From Enoplosus armatus (lineage: Eukaryota; Chordata; Actinopteri; Centrarchiformes; Enoplosidae): DNA of 64,000 nt. The stretch lies in assembly GCF_043641665.1 (NCBI RefSeq), contig NC_092186.1, forward strand, positions 17,627,001 through 17,691,000. The letters are read 5' to 3'. Both the position numbers and the translations under genes were made by a program. Every line of letters begins with the position of its first letter. The stretch's first letter is position 1. This document shows positions 47,991 through 59,936 of this stretch, one piece after another. The notes beneath the pieces are model-generated. The model worked only from the letters and a program-made list of their open reading frames with translations, was not told the DNA's origin and made no database searches.

Positions 47991-50900
47991 TCAGGCCGCA
48001 TACAAATGCACATTATATAAGCAGAGCACAGGTGGACAATCGGCATGAGATAGATATTTGATGGAGACAAGTCGTGTGTATTGTAGGCTATGTGGTGAAA
48101 GACAGATGGCAACATGGACTGCCGTAAAGTGCTTGCGAATACACATGCACACACACACTCGCAAACTGAGACACATGCAAGACACACCCATGTGCACACA
48201 CAGTGCACACATGGAGTCCCAAAGCAGATAAAGCCATCAGTAGAATTAATATCTGTGTGCTGTAGTGCATTGGGCCAAAGCCCTCACCGTAAACACATCA
48301 CTCACAGTGTAGCCAACCAGCCAAGGGATCAACCCAAGGGTTGGGAAGGAGGGGAAACAATTTAAGTGTGTGTTGCAGCCGAGTAGCATTAAAACAGTAA
48401 GACAGTAAGCTTAGAGATACAGAGATGGTGGATGCTTTTTTCCTTGGTTACGACAGATCTTTTAAAAAAAAAAAACATTGCATTATCAGACATGATTTCC
48501 ATCCAGAAATGGATAAGAAAACATTACCCTAAACATTTGGTGATACTGTCAACCAATCCAAACTAAAACTATGATTTGATCCTACTAACAAGTAGGCTGG
48601 ATAAGGCGCTATTGTATAAGTATTGATACTTCTCATAGGACAAAAACAAAAAAATATAGAGCACTATGATGAAAAAAGTAGTATTCTTGCACTGAGCTTT
48701 TAAATTGTAAGATGTCTGGCTTGAGATCTATTTACTCTTCTTCTTACAATTCAGCTTCTTTTAAGTCTTGGTGAAAGATTAAACTGCCTTTGTTCAATGG
48801 ACGATTGCTTGATTGAGTACAACACATATGAAATATCTGGATCCAGAAAGAGAAGAGGTTATCATGTTGAGTTGATAAGAAAGGAATGTTTGATGATGCG
48901 ACTTCAAAGAGAGACCAAACCAGTAGATTTTCCCCCTCTTGGTTAAAGAGCCTCTCCCATAACTGCAAGTTTAAAGATTTCTTTTTGAAATTCCAAAAAG
49001 TGGGAAGTTATTATTGAGTCACCACTGATTAATGTTATCAACCTCCTGCAGATGATGGTCAACTGTTTAAACGGAAGGAGGCTATGGCTGGGAAAGACAG
49101 CAACAGTGGATTGTGGGGAGGGAAGGAGGCACAGAGGATGCGGGCGAGACCAGAGAGGAGGGGCTGGGGACCGTATGGGAAGTAAGAGCGGTCTGTGTCA
49201 ATCACACAGGCCTGGACCGTGGCTGAGTGGGAGGTGGTGATGGACCAGAGCAGGCTCCCGTTATCACGGAAAAAGGGCACAGAGGGGACAAGCTTAGACG
49301 GGCAGGCGATGAGTGAACCTCGGCTAGACTGAAATAGATAAATAAATTGGGTGAATTTTTAAGGGGAATAAAGAGAGCAACAGAAAGAGAGAGGGGGCTT
49401 CACTGCTAGGGGTCCAACATCAAACAGGACCCAGGCTGAGGAGACCTATTGTGTGTAAGAGAGAGAAAGAGCAGGAATGAAAGAGAGGCTGTGGACGTGA
49501 GAGAGAGACTGTGGGTTTAGTGCAGAGAGCAAGGGAGATGGAGGATATCACAACCGTTTTAGGGGATACACTGAGACAAGACGGGGGTGAAAGATAATTG
49601 AATGGAACAGGGACAGCCTTTGTTGTCTCATTCTTCATGGCTGCTTTGTAAGCTTGATTACTCAATCTCCTCAACCAATGGGAATGAGTTTACTAGGCCC
49701 TCTGTAGAGCTACACACAGGTCTGCCATATGTCTTAAAGTAATATAGAAAGCCAGGATGAAGGCACAATATAAGTAGAAGAGCTAGAAGACACATTTTAC
49801 AGCTAATACATAGATCGAATCTAAGTCTCGCAGAAAAAAAAGATCAATGAAGTGATTTGGGGCTGAACTGTAGCTCACTCTCATCCAACTTTTATTAGAA
49901 ACAACGACTAAAGAAAATCAGGAAAGGCATTTCATCCCCTTTGAGTTTTTAGGGCTTTAAGCCAGACTTTGAATCAGTAGTGAGGTGTCCCACCTGCAGT
50001 TAACTCTGGCAGCCATTTTGAAACTACAGGAGGGAAAGGTGAAGGACTTACTGTGTGTGCCTGTACTCCCAACAGCAGCACACACAGACAGTTTCAGTGT
50101 CGATACCAAACAATACTGAAACAAATACTGATGAAAAAAGCTACCGAAAAAGCAGGGGTTGTTTTTTGGGGTCTTGTTGTTTTGTTGAAGTACTTTTTGA
50201 CACTGTATTGTGAGTTTGTGTGTTTCAGTTAGACATTCAGTTGTTCGTAGCAACCACTGCTGGCTTAGTTCGATAGCAGTTGCTGCTTAACTGACATTGT
50301 TACATCCATTTAGTCAGATCTGTGGCTAATACATATCTTATCTACTACCCCAAATGCTCTTGTTAGAGCATTATGTGGGTACTCTGTTTTTGCTTTGTGA
50401 TATTTGATTTGTGATTTTCTGCAATCAGTTTACTACCCACTAAGCTAACCATTATAGTAGCTGTCTGAGGTTAATGTGTTGCTAATACAACAGTCTAAGT
50501 AACTGTGCAATTAGTGCTGGGCTAACTGTTGATGTTATGTATTTTACTCTTTTTACTTTTACTCTTATGTATATGTTAATAGTTTAACAACTGTAAGGGA
50601 CAAAGGGTGAACACTGAAGTTAAATGTTGTTTAAAGAGGGGCAGCCATATAAGGACTTCTCCTAACTGGAATACAATCTAAAACTGGCAGAATTTTAAAT
50701 TCGAAGCAATATGATCGAAGAATAAGTAAACAAGACTACAAACGTCACCAGGCATTCAATATAAAATGTTGGTATACAGTTTCCAATACAGTGTGCTACT
50801 GAAACCATTTTATTAGGTACCAAAGTTAGGTTTGAGGTTCAATGCTCATCCCTATTCCCACTTGATGTCTAAACTGTATCTGGATAATTACTTGTAGCAA

Positions 50901-51180
50901 ACATAGCATTGAATCTACCTCTGTTAATTTTAATGACGTTCATGTTTGCAGTCAGATAAGGCTGACAAACCACCTTTGTGGACATAAATGTATCAACAAC
51001 TGTAGTAGCAGTGTTTTCCCATGTTTCCAGCAGTTTGTAGTGTCACTTTTAATGAATCAACAAAGCCAGCTCAGACAAAAATTAAAGCATCTGTGCTAGC
51101 ACCAACATATGGGGAAGTGTCATGTGTGGGCTGACGACTGACTCAGAAATACACAGCAGTTCTTGAGAAAACAAGACCTG
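47991..51180. other. Unassigned non-coding DNA
   Basis: About 3.2 kb. CA-rich patches near 48140-48210 produce several overlapping minus frames. A stretch at 49090-49270 is purine-rich. From 50080 to 50850 the text suggests an old DNA-transposon relic (GGTTCAATGCTCATCCCTA near 50837), but ends cannot be matched. Confidence 0.4.
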
Positions 51181-51183
51181 CAC

Positions 51184-51201
51184 AGAGAGAGAGAGAGAGA
51201 A
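51184..51201. repeat. (AG)9 microsatellite
   Basis: A pure AG run of 18 bp. Confidence 0.9.
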
Positions 51202-51815
51202 GCAGTTAATTATACACAGGAACACAGTTTGATGGAGAATTGCCTTTGAATCAGCTTCTAGTGAAACCCCAAAACATGGAAGAACAGCATTTTCTTGTCA
51301 AACAATAAAAGATCTTCAACATGCTAAAGCATGACAAGTTTCTGGCGCTGGCCACCCACTTACTCGCCTCCTGAAAAATGTGTGAACTCCACTGACTCAC
51401 AGAGAAAAAGTATGTGAAAGTCTAAATCACAATCCATGCACGCACACAACCTGCCAGTGAAGCCAAAACAGCAACTGTTGTGCAGCACATACGCAGGTCC
51501 AGAAACATTAAAAATTATACTCTTTAATGTGTTTCATGTCTAATCTGGGAAATGTTCTACAGAGACAGGCTATCACTTAAACTTTTCTGGCAGCATTTGT
51601 GTAAAAACTGACGATAGCAGGTCTGCACAGTGTTCCAACTGCTGCCTCCTGACACTCATCTGTAAACACACACACACACTAAAGATTGCCTCACACACAC
51701 CCACTCATACTTAAAGAAACTCCCTGTACATGTGCACACTTAAGCAACAAAAACCTTCCCATTGAAATGCATACACATTTCAAGCCACCCGCACTTAACA
51801 CACACTCTCTCCATC
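51202..51815. other. Unassigned non-coding DNA
   Basis: Ordinary sequence with short CA patches near 51668 and 51694. Confidence 0.45.
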
Positions 51816-51852
51816 CCTCTCTCTCTCTCTCTTCCTGTCTCTCTCTCTTTCT
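51816..51852. repeat. CT-rich microsatellite
   Basis: Two CT runs separated by TTCCTGT, about 37 bp in all. Confidence 0.9.
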
Positions 51853-52005
51853 CATGCTTCACCCAGGACGTCCGGATGAGCCTCTCTAACTTTTCAATAC
51901 AGAAATGTCCCCCGCTCCCTTCATTTCTTTTCATGTCTCTGTTTGCCTGCTGCAGTGGGGTGGGAGCTGACAGCCAATAAAAGAGCAGCCTGTTTCTAGT
52001 TCCCC

Positions 52006-52018
52006 AAAAAAAAAAAAA
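52006..52018. repeat. Poly-A run (A13)
   Basis: A homopolymer following CCCC. There is no upstream SINE structure to suggest a retroposon tail. Confidence 0.85.
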
Positions 52019-52084
52019 GGGACTGATCCATTCTGTGTTGAGTGGTTTGTTTTTCCTCCTTTCTGTGTGCTTTGCTCCAGATTT

Positions 52085-52190
52085 TGGCCTCTTTTAATGT
52101 GGTCTTAATAAGTGAGAGGGAATGATTTAATAGAATTCATTACCCCAAGCTGCCAGTCGCAGCTTGGCCATCCAGCCAAAACGTTTTTTT
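52085..52190. promoter_or_regulatory. CNE-like block with hairpin
   Basis: Contains TTTTAATGTGGTCTTAATAA and GATTTAATAGAATTCATTAC, followed by the hairpin at 52145-52167. Repeat-free and AT-biased. Confidence 0.25.
52145..52167. other. Perfect 9-bp stem-loop
   Basis: CCAAGCTGC pairs with GCAGCTTGG across the 5-nt loop CAGTC. The stem is too short for a microRNA precursor and no T-run follows, so its role is unclear. Confidence 0.6.
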
Positions 52191-52216
52191 CTGCGCACAC
52201 AGCAGTGGGATGTTGA

Positions 52217-52240
52217 AGTCTATAAAAGTCTATAAAAGCC
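52217..52240. repeat. 10-bp tandem repeat with TATAAAA
   Basis: AGTCTATAAA occurs twice in tandem and then partly decays. This gives two TATAAAA words, more likely a small duplication than paired TATA boxes. Confidence 0.6.
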
Positions 52241-53017
52241 TAAACAGAGATATAGTGTTGGGGGGGGTTTAATGACTATAGTCAAGTCAACATGTTCATT
52301 CAATTAGAAAGATTAATTTCCTCCAGCACACCGCTGACGGACCTGATTTGCAGTGTTGATTTGAACAAGCACGGACGCGAGATAGCAGCGATCAGAGATG
52401 GGAAAGAATGTACCGAAATCTGCACTGCTGAAAAATGCAGATACTCCCTTAACAATTGTAATGGAAAAAACTATTTTAAATGTGTTCTTTTTATTCAAAG
52501 TACAAGGGAAAAAAAATACACTTCAATAATCTTTTGGCACCTGTAAATACAAAATACAAAACAAAATATTTAAATTCATACATAGGAAAAATAGGCCATC
52601 TGTGCATCTGTTCTTGGAATCAAAACATTATAACATACAATATGTAACTCTACCTCCAAATCTGCATGTTGTTATACTCAAGGCTCTCTCCACCTGACAC
52701 TGAACTCTGGGAATATTTGATAGGCGGAGGAGGCTTTTTTTGAACCAACAGCACGTAATTTCATTGTTAAATCTTTCAATATAGCCTATATAAATATTTA
52801 TTTTCACTCTACTGGGCTCATGAATAATTCAGGTAGGATAGAAGAAGACTCTCAAGGGCTGTGGTTGTTGTTATTGTTACTCTTTTGTTTGCCGTTATGG
52901 CACTCTTCTTGGCCCCAAGCTATACCCTCTCTTCTTACAGCGGTCCACTTCTTAACTGTTTGTTTTGTTCAGAGGAAATCACTGTAGGCCCCTTTGTTTT
53001 CTCGTGATGAGTTTGTG

Positions 53018-53024
<7 letters not shown>
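52241..53024. other. Unassigned non-coding DNA
   Basis: Includes G9 near 52260. An 84-codon plus frame at 52292-52546 has a central balanced peptide but no recognisable domain. Confidence 0.4.
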
Positions 53025-53066
<42 letters not shown>

Positions 53067-53068
53067 TG
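53025..53068. repeat. (TG)17 microsatellite
   Basis: A pure TG run to 53058, then TATGTGTGTG. An AG immediately after it (GTGCAG) could act as an acceptor by chance. Confidence 0.95.
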
Positions 53069-53264
53069 CAGAGACCAATGGAGACTGCACAGAAATAAGA
53101 AGAGCAGCCATTATAGTGGCTGGTTGCAAAGATTCATACAGGTTTCCTGAGGTGTGTGATGGTGGTCAGTAATGTTCAAACAGCCTTTTTCATTTTGTGT
53201 TTTTTCTGAATTCAGCCCAGACTATTTCACAAAGGGTTGCTGTTGTTTCTGGTGAACAAGACTA

Positions 53265-53960
53265 AGACTATAGAGCCACTCTAGCAGCTCTGGGAGGTTG
53301 TACATAGGCACCGTGGTGTTTTGAGCTAAATGCTAACAGACATGCTCACAATGGAAATGTTAACATGCTGATGTTCAGCAGGTGGCATCAAATGTATTGT
53401 ATTAGATATAGTAGGTTTAAATACCATGTTCATCATCTTAGTTTTGCATGCTAGCCTGCTAACATTTGCTAATTAGCACAAAAAGTACAGCTGAGGCTGA
53501 TGGGAATGTCATTGGTTTTGCAGGAATTTGACAAAAACCAAAGTACTGGACAAATTAAAATTTTGACCTCACTATAGCAATGAAAAGTTCAGGGATCACC
53601 AAAGTGATTACAATTCATCCAGAGGTGAAAATGACTGCCTGTGCCATGTGACATGACAACCTATCCAACTGTTGTCAACACATTTCTCTCAAAACTACAA
53701 ATGTCAAGCTCATGGTGGTGCTAGAGGAAAAGTCAGAGGATCCCCCAAGTCGGTAGGATACATCATCTGGGACAAAATTTTGTGCCTATCCATCAAATAG
53801 ATATTGAGATATTTCACAAGATAAGAGAACAAATCAGGGGATCACCAAAGTCATTCGGATTCATCATTTGGGCACCATGGATATTTGTGCCAAACTGCAT
53901 GGCAATCGATCCAACAGTTGTTGAGATATATGTTTACTAAATCAAAAGGGTAAATTAAGG
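53265..53960 (+). repeat. Long percomorph dispersed repeat
   Basis: A long match to a repeat I recall as extremely common in percomorph fish: GAGCTAAATGCTAACAGACA, TTAACATGCTGATGTTCAGC, ACATTTGCTAATTAGCACAA and GGCTGATGGGAATGTCATTG. Then come repeated units with GGATCACCAAAGT and ATTCATC...CAATCGATCCAACAGTTGTT then GAGATAT. The second half holds roughly three imperfect tandem copies of that unit (starting near 53590, 53735 and 53835). The superfamily is not known to me. Confidence 0.8.
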
Positions 53961-55567
53961 AAACATCCTGGCACTGCAACACCATAAAAGACTTGCTTAC
54001 CCCAGAGGAAAAAAAGTTCAGAATAAGCCATTTTAAATTCATTACACTCTGCTCATCACAGGTTTCTATTTGCAATTCAGACAGGGCTTATGTGTTTGAC
54101 CCTTCAGCCCTCCATCATGCCACAAGGGCTTGAAAAAAATTGGCCAGATAAGCAATGCAACAAATACACAATAGTAAAAAGCTGTCTAAGGAAAACCTCC
54201 ATCAGATTAAGGTTGAGACGTCAGAGTTTCAGATGCCTGCCGTCCTTGGCCTCTCACAGCTCAAATGCAGGTGGGGGGGAGACAGCAGGGCTGCTGGGTC
54301 AGCATTCGGCACTTGCTGGTACATGCAGAAGGAGGAGGGGAAGAGAAAGAGTGCTGATGGTGAGAGGAGAGAGGGCAGGCAAGCAAAGGTACATTTTGAG
54401 AATTCAGGAGTGAGTGGTAAGGAGGAGGAGAAGAGCAAGAGAGGTGGGAATTGCAGTTGGAGAGGAAAGAGAGAGAGACGGTGAACTCAAGGAGAGGAGG
54501 AAGGAGAAAGTGAGGAGGAACAAAAGTGAGTTGAGCGACTAATGAGTCAGCTTTCGTTTAGTGGAGGAGTTTGACAACTTTACAGAATAAGGAAGTGTGA
54601 GGGTGAAACAATGTGGTGTGTCAGTGGATGCATGTCAGTGTTGGGGGGTGTTCAGACAGAATGCAAAACAAATTTTGCATCTGCATACAATTTGTAAAGA
54701 TGCAAGTAGGCACAGGCTCACTCTAGGTGGCACAAAGTGAGGTAAAGATACAACTTGAAAATGTTGAAAGAATTGTGTTATGATAAGTCTTAGAAGATTC
54801 AGATTAGGGCATGTGTAGAAAGAGCTGATGTCACACATGGGGGGATAAGACGCATTAAGCCACTGATACAACAAACCCTACCTGGGAGATGCCAGGATAA
54901 CAAGAATGGAGATGTTGAGTTGTACCACACTGAGATATGTTTGATTTGCTGATTTGTTTTAACAGTTTGAAAACATGGCCATCCACCCATTTGTGCGTAG
55001 AATAAAACTGTCTACATCAAGAGAAGAGTGTGCTGGCCATAGCCAGAAGGTGCCTCCCAGTCGTAATGGCTACCATCACCACTACTGTAGTCTTGTTGGA
55101 GGATGTCACATGGGTGATACAGAGACCAGTCCTGCAGCTACAGGTGACCCAAACCCATTCTCCTCAGGCCAGCGAAACAGAATGCACACACAAGGGTCAA
55201 ACAGGAACATCCTGACGTCAAAACCTGCACCACTCAGGGCCAAGCTCTCAGGATTTGGACATGTTAGGAGGCTAGGCCATGTTTTAAAGGTCTCACATTA
55301 GCCTAAAGTTTTGCTGCATAACAATGTTAATAAAGCAGAAAAATTGCACTTACCTCAAGCTTTACAAGTCCACTTTATTAGCCTAGACAAAAGGGAAAAT
55401 GAGGAGGCTTTGAAGGAGACAAACAGAAAGAACTGGATGCTTTTAAGACGTCAGACACACTAACAGTCGATGTGGCAAAAAAAAAAGGACTGCAAAAAGA
55501 CCCCAGTGGTCGGTGCCTCATTCCAGATGTTTGGATCTGGATCATCGACCTCCATGAATTCACCCTC
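53961..55567. other. Unassigned non-coding DNA
   Basis: A purine-rich patch (54270-54540) produces long Glu/Arg-rich frames. Frames at 54975-55301 are open in two registers but have no domain. A TGACGTCA lies at 55213-55220. Confidence 0.4.
55213..55220. promoter_or_regulatory. Consensus cAMP-response element
   Basis: A third TGACGTCA, in otherwise unremarkable sequence. Confidence 0.2.
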
Positions 55568-55842
55568 TGTGTGTGCCTGTTCCTTTCTCCTACCTGTGTG
55601 AATGGTGTGCTTGAGTTTTGCCTCTTCTGTGTTTGTGTACTTTGTCCTCTTCCAGGTGTCTATGGTGGAGAGAGGAGGTCGTGTGGCTTAGGTCTGTTTG
55701 GCTTAACGTCCTCCTGGATCTATTCTTCATGTATGTTAAAATGTATTTATAATTTTGTCATCATGATTGTCCATACTGTCCAATTTTACTATGTTGGTCT
55801 ATTCTGTACACACAACATCTATTGCATGTCTGTTATCTAATG
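55568..55842 (+). repeat. Dispersed fish repeat
   Basis: CTGTGTGAATGGTGTGCTTG, TGTACTTTGTCCTCTTCCAG, GTGTCTATGGTGGAGAGAGG and CTATTCTGTACACACAACAT follow, in order, a repeat I recall from many fish genomes. The downstream CTGAGGTTTCT tail is missing here, but a similar tail sits alone at 37685. Confidence 0.65.
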
Positions 55843-57439
55843 TAAGTAAGCTAGTCAGCTTACTGTAGCTGATGCCCTTGGTTAACTGCAGTAGCCTCTA
55901 GCTATTCTCTACCTGTCTACCTTCAACTTTGACGATACACATTACATTTCTAACCCACATTAAATGTCTAACCCTATTACTGAATTGCCTGCTTTCAATT
56001 GGCCCCCTGTGTCTGCATCATAGGTGTGGGAAGGTGTGGTGTTCATCTGACAGTCAACATCAAAAGTATAGATCCTCATGTCTTAAATTTTCCCACCTGC
56101 ACCTGCAGTGGCGAACATGCTCGGTCAGTCATTGCTCAAATGTCTGAGCCATATCAGCGAATCCATACAACTGCATTGCTTACACACTCTATTCTTTTAC
56201 CTCACAAAGATGAAGAATTTGCCCTTAGTCCAAAATAGATTCATCAAGACAGGGGCTGCTAGTAGATACCTCACCTTGAAAACCTGATACACATAGATAC
56301 ACATGCAGCAAGGTGATGTACTTCAAGCTACATTCAAGCGTCAATCATCCTAAAGTTAAAAAAAACTGAATCTGAATCACTAGGCTGGAGATTTGATTGG
56401 GGACATTTTACAGTTTATCTGAAAGACAAACCTTCACAGAGTCTGTGTCAAATCATTTTGTACCGTCAAAGACCCACACTGCTGCGGAATAATCAATAAT
56501 GTGAACAAAGCTCCTGCTGTGAGGGCTTTTTTCTACTAGGAAGAAGACTCAGTGTTCCTCGATGTCTGTGAGGTCTGTGAAGCCAGACCACCTAGAGTTG
56601 ACCCACACTGCATGCAGACAACTTTAATCTTTTACTACTGCCGACACATAAAGATAAAGAATCTATCTGCAGTCTAAAATGGAGTGTTTGGGAAGGAAGA
56701 TTTAAGGTGTTTTACCCTCCCTGCTGAGCCTCAGAGTCAAATGTCTGTTTTCTTGGTCTCCCTCAACTGGTTTACAGGCCTTTTTTTATTGCTGCGAATT
56801 GTTTCCCATAGGTTATCTGGACAAAGATGTTCATGCATAAAACCATCCTCTCTTCATCTTCATTCATTGGCTGTTTCACTGTGTGGTTGCCTTGTGAAAT
56901 GCCTCTTGAAAGAAGTCATATTTTCTTTAAAGAAAATTCCGCTAGTTGATGGATTGGGAAGCAGAGGCAATTTAGGCTTCAAAGAAACAAGCTTTTAACT
57001 AAAAAAGATGTCAGATCGTATCCTTAAGAAAATTGTAAAAAAAACAAACCTCTTTGACCTGACAAACTACTTATGCAGTCTCATTTAGCAAAGACACTTA
57101 AACCCTACACACAGGGTTTCTTTTCTTTTGCAGAGATTGCCTGTGATGTTAGGCGACCTCTGCAAAGGTGCCATGTCGTGTTAACCGGCTGGATAAAAGC
57201 TAATAAAAATGAACTATTTCATTACCCTTTTATTCTGCCATGTACTTTGCTGGCTTGACCCTTCTGCTCCAGCGGTGATGACCAAAAAATGAAATAAATC
57301 CACCAGAATATTGTTCAAACACAAAGATGAATTCAGTCATAAAATGAAATATGGTCAAAGCGCAGACTCTCCCTCTTTATGCCTTTGTGTCATTTCCACT
57401 TAAATACACACACTCATACACACACATACTCACTTACAC
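55843..57439. other. Unassigned non-coding DNA
   Basis: No supported gene. A 104-codon plus frame at 56684-56998 lacks a domain. Confidence 0.45.
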
Positions 57440-57820
57440 AATCTCTATATAGCCTCCATCCATCTAAGTCCCGAATCCCAGCCTGCACAAGAGGTCACCA
57501 CCTCAACAAGCCATGTTGAGGAATTAAAGGTCGTCGGCCTAAGCCACTTCCAAGATGGCCTATAAAAGCTGCGGTCACTTCCTGAGGGGAAAGCTTTGAG
57601 ACCTGAAGTGTTTTTTTTTGTTTTTTCAACTCACCATAGACACACAGAGGAGTACACTCCACATAGATCTCATAGATCTCATTCAGCCGTCAAACTACTG
57701 TCTCCTGGCCGTATTTACGCTTGTGTAATTACTACAGCCAGATGACAAGTCGCTGACAGATGGCAGATAAATGGGCTGTGCCCTTGAGTTTGGACTGCGC
57801 CCGCATGGCCTGTTCATCAA
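57440..57820. promoter_or_regulatory. CNE-like block with a possible core promoter
   Basis: CAAGATGGCC, a YY1-type site, directly precedes TATAAAAG at 57561-57568, followed by GC-richer sequence. A transcription start would be expected near 57590. A 10-bp tandem repeat CATAGATCTC lies at 57662-57681. No coding exon follows within the readable distance. Confidence 0.18.
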
Positions 57821-58206
57821 AAACATAATAACACTGTAGGTGGATGGTGCAGAGCCATACATACGGATTCTAAACCCAAGGACACAGGAGTGTTGGAGGT
57901 CTCTTCAGAAACCTGATGACTATTATACACTCTGCACTAAAGAAAAATGCAAGTTTGAATGTTCAAACTATTTCTTTCCCCAGGAGAAATATACTGCCAT
58001 AAGTGCCATAAATATATTGGCACATAAGTATCCTTGACAGCAAGTTCCCTCTTCTGGGAGCAATTCAGTTAATGCTTGTTGGGTGAGAAAATGGAGGATT
58101 TTTCAGATGTTGCTGCCATCAATCCACAGCATAGTTTTCATCTGAGAGAAGAGATGGGGGCAGCCATAACGGTATGTCATCTGTCAATAAAATACTTTCT
58201 TGCTCC
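57821..58206. other. Unassigned non-coding DNA
   Basis: No gene, RNA or named repeat is recognised. Confidence 0.45.
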
Positions 58207-58314
58207 CACAGCAACCATGCAGCACCATCCGGTTTCAAGCAGATTGAAATGTGGATCGTCTTACCCATAATGCAACGAGTATGTGGCAGTAAATACGCCC
58301 CTTCAGCTGTTTTG
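58207..58314 (-). repeat. Dispersed repeat, copy 2 of an inverted pair
   Basis: The reverse complement aligns with 47309-47410, sharing GGGTAAGACGAT, GGTGCTGCATGG and a CAAAACA..TGAA start. The minus frame reads GKTIHISICLKPDGAAW against GKTIHTANWKPGGAAW in the other copy, so the similarity extends to the translated level. This may be a remnant of a mobile-element ORF or simple shared ancestry. Confidence 0.65.
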
Positions 58315-59079
58315 AGTGAAACAAAGGATAACAAACCAATATCACATGCACACGTAGTCATTTTTGCCATTACATGAGCAAATAGTTAATTTTAAGACAC
58401 ACATTGCAATCATGTAGTCAGGTTTGAGTCACTTAGCCTACAGTACCCCCCCCAACCCCCCACCCCCCATTTCACAGCAGGAGCTAGATCATAAACCCTT
58501 CATAATTCTGTCACTGCAGTATTATTACAGCTGCTACGGCCACTCGCAGCAGAGCCAGGAAGACAGTTGACGTCGGCGTTAAAGAGCAACAAAAGAGCGC
58601 GTCAGAAATTATAAAGCACCATGCCAAAAACTTCACCATCTCATCACCATCTGTTTTGCCTCTGCATAACTTTCATTCTCAAGCCTGGAGACTCCGGCTT
58701 TCACTCGAGGTTGCCTAGCTGCTGCCGCTTTGTGATGCGACAAGCAAAAACAAAGTATCCTCTAAAATGTGCCCTTAACTCATCTGCAGCTGCCAACACT
58801 TTGTCAACAGCCAGTGGAGGAACACTGCACAAATCACAACACAGCAACAGGCAATTTCAAGTATTCAGCTACCCAAATCACCTGACAATACCTCTGCCAC
58901 ACCGGCCCATAGCTTTCAAGCTTTCAAATTGCTTTCACCCCGTGTAGGAATAATGCAATTTAAGATTTTGGAGGAATTGCTTGAGCTATTGTCAATATAT
59001 CATTAACTGGGGAATAGAAGGGGTCCGTCAAGCATGGCCACACACAACACTGAGCCACTAATTCGTGATTTGTTATATT
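58315..59079. other. Unassigned non-coding DNA with C-rich tract
   Basis: Holds a C-rich run at 58446-58468 (C9, AA, C6, A, C6). A 108-codon plus frame at 58621-58947 lacks a domain. Confidence 0.45.
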
Positions 59080-59340
59080 ACACAGATAAAGACTAAATCA
59101 GCCATTTGGTTATATTACCCCTGGAGGCCAAGGCAATGAAATGTTTATGAGCACACATTATTTTGTCTCTCATTATTTGGAGGCAATCACAACAAAATAT
59201 TTACTGGTGGGCTTTTAATTTCCTGCCTGGTTTCAGTAACAGTCGACTAAAAGCTTAAGCATTCTAGTTTGTTTGAGTCTTGTTCCTCATTATTAATCAG
59301 GCTTTGGAGCTGCTAAAATATTTCTGCTCACAGACACACA
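59080..59340. promoter_or_regulatory. CNE-like block
   Basis: Contains CTCATTATTTGGAGGCAATC, GGGCTTTTAATTTCC and CCTCATTATTAATCAGGC. Repeat-free, without open frames. Confidence 0.28.
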
Positions 59341-59493
59341 CACAATGTTTCATATTATGAGCTGAGATATTGGTACGACAGGTAATTCATTTTATGAGAA
59401 GTTGTATCTTCTTGCAAGTCTGTCATGAGATCTCAGCAAAGAACACTGAGTCTCATAATGCAGAGATAGTTAGCATAGGACATGCCGTCATTC

Positions 59494-59495
<2 letters not shown>

Positions 59496-59539
<44 letters not shown>
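59496..59539. repeat. (TG)22 microsatellite
   Basis: A pure TG run of 44 bp. Confidence 0.97.
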
Positions 59540-59545
<6 letters not shown>

Positions 59546-59883
59546 CAGCACAGGCCTCTGTACCCGTCATCCTGTCTCCAGAAGGATTTAATCTAGTCCC
59601 TCAGGCCTTGTGCTCAAAGGCAGTGACTGACAACTGGCAGGGGGTGTGAGAGATACGCATGATACAGTGTACTGTAAGTGTGTGTACGTGTGTGTACGCG
59701 AGTGTGTTGCTGACAACAGTACCTACTCCACAACCATGTGTGTTTCTGCAAGATTTTGAATACAACCTGATTTTTTGTGTCTGTGTAGTGTGCCATTGTG
59801 TTTATTACTTATTTACTGTGTATTTGTACTGTATGTATTAATATGAGTCCATACATGAATGTGGGTTACATGTGTAAATGTAT

Positions 59884-59884
<1 letters not shown>

Positions 59885-59930
<46 letters not shown>
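59885..59930. repeat. (GT)23 microsatellite
   Basis: A pure GT run of 46 bp followed by GCGTGTGAGTGTGTGT. It lies 345 bp from the previous TG run, with GT-enriched DNA between. Confidence 0.97.

Positions 59931-59936
<6 letters not shown>

Noticed and set aside
50080..50850. Possible hAT-like relic ending GCTCATCCCTA
   Set aside because: The opposite terminus and target duplication could not be matched.
54975..55301. 108-codon frame with His/Ser-rich peptide
   Set aside because: Two registers are open at once and no family is recognised.
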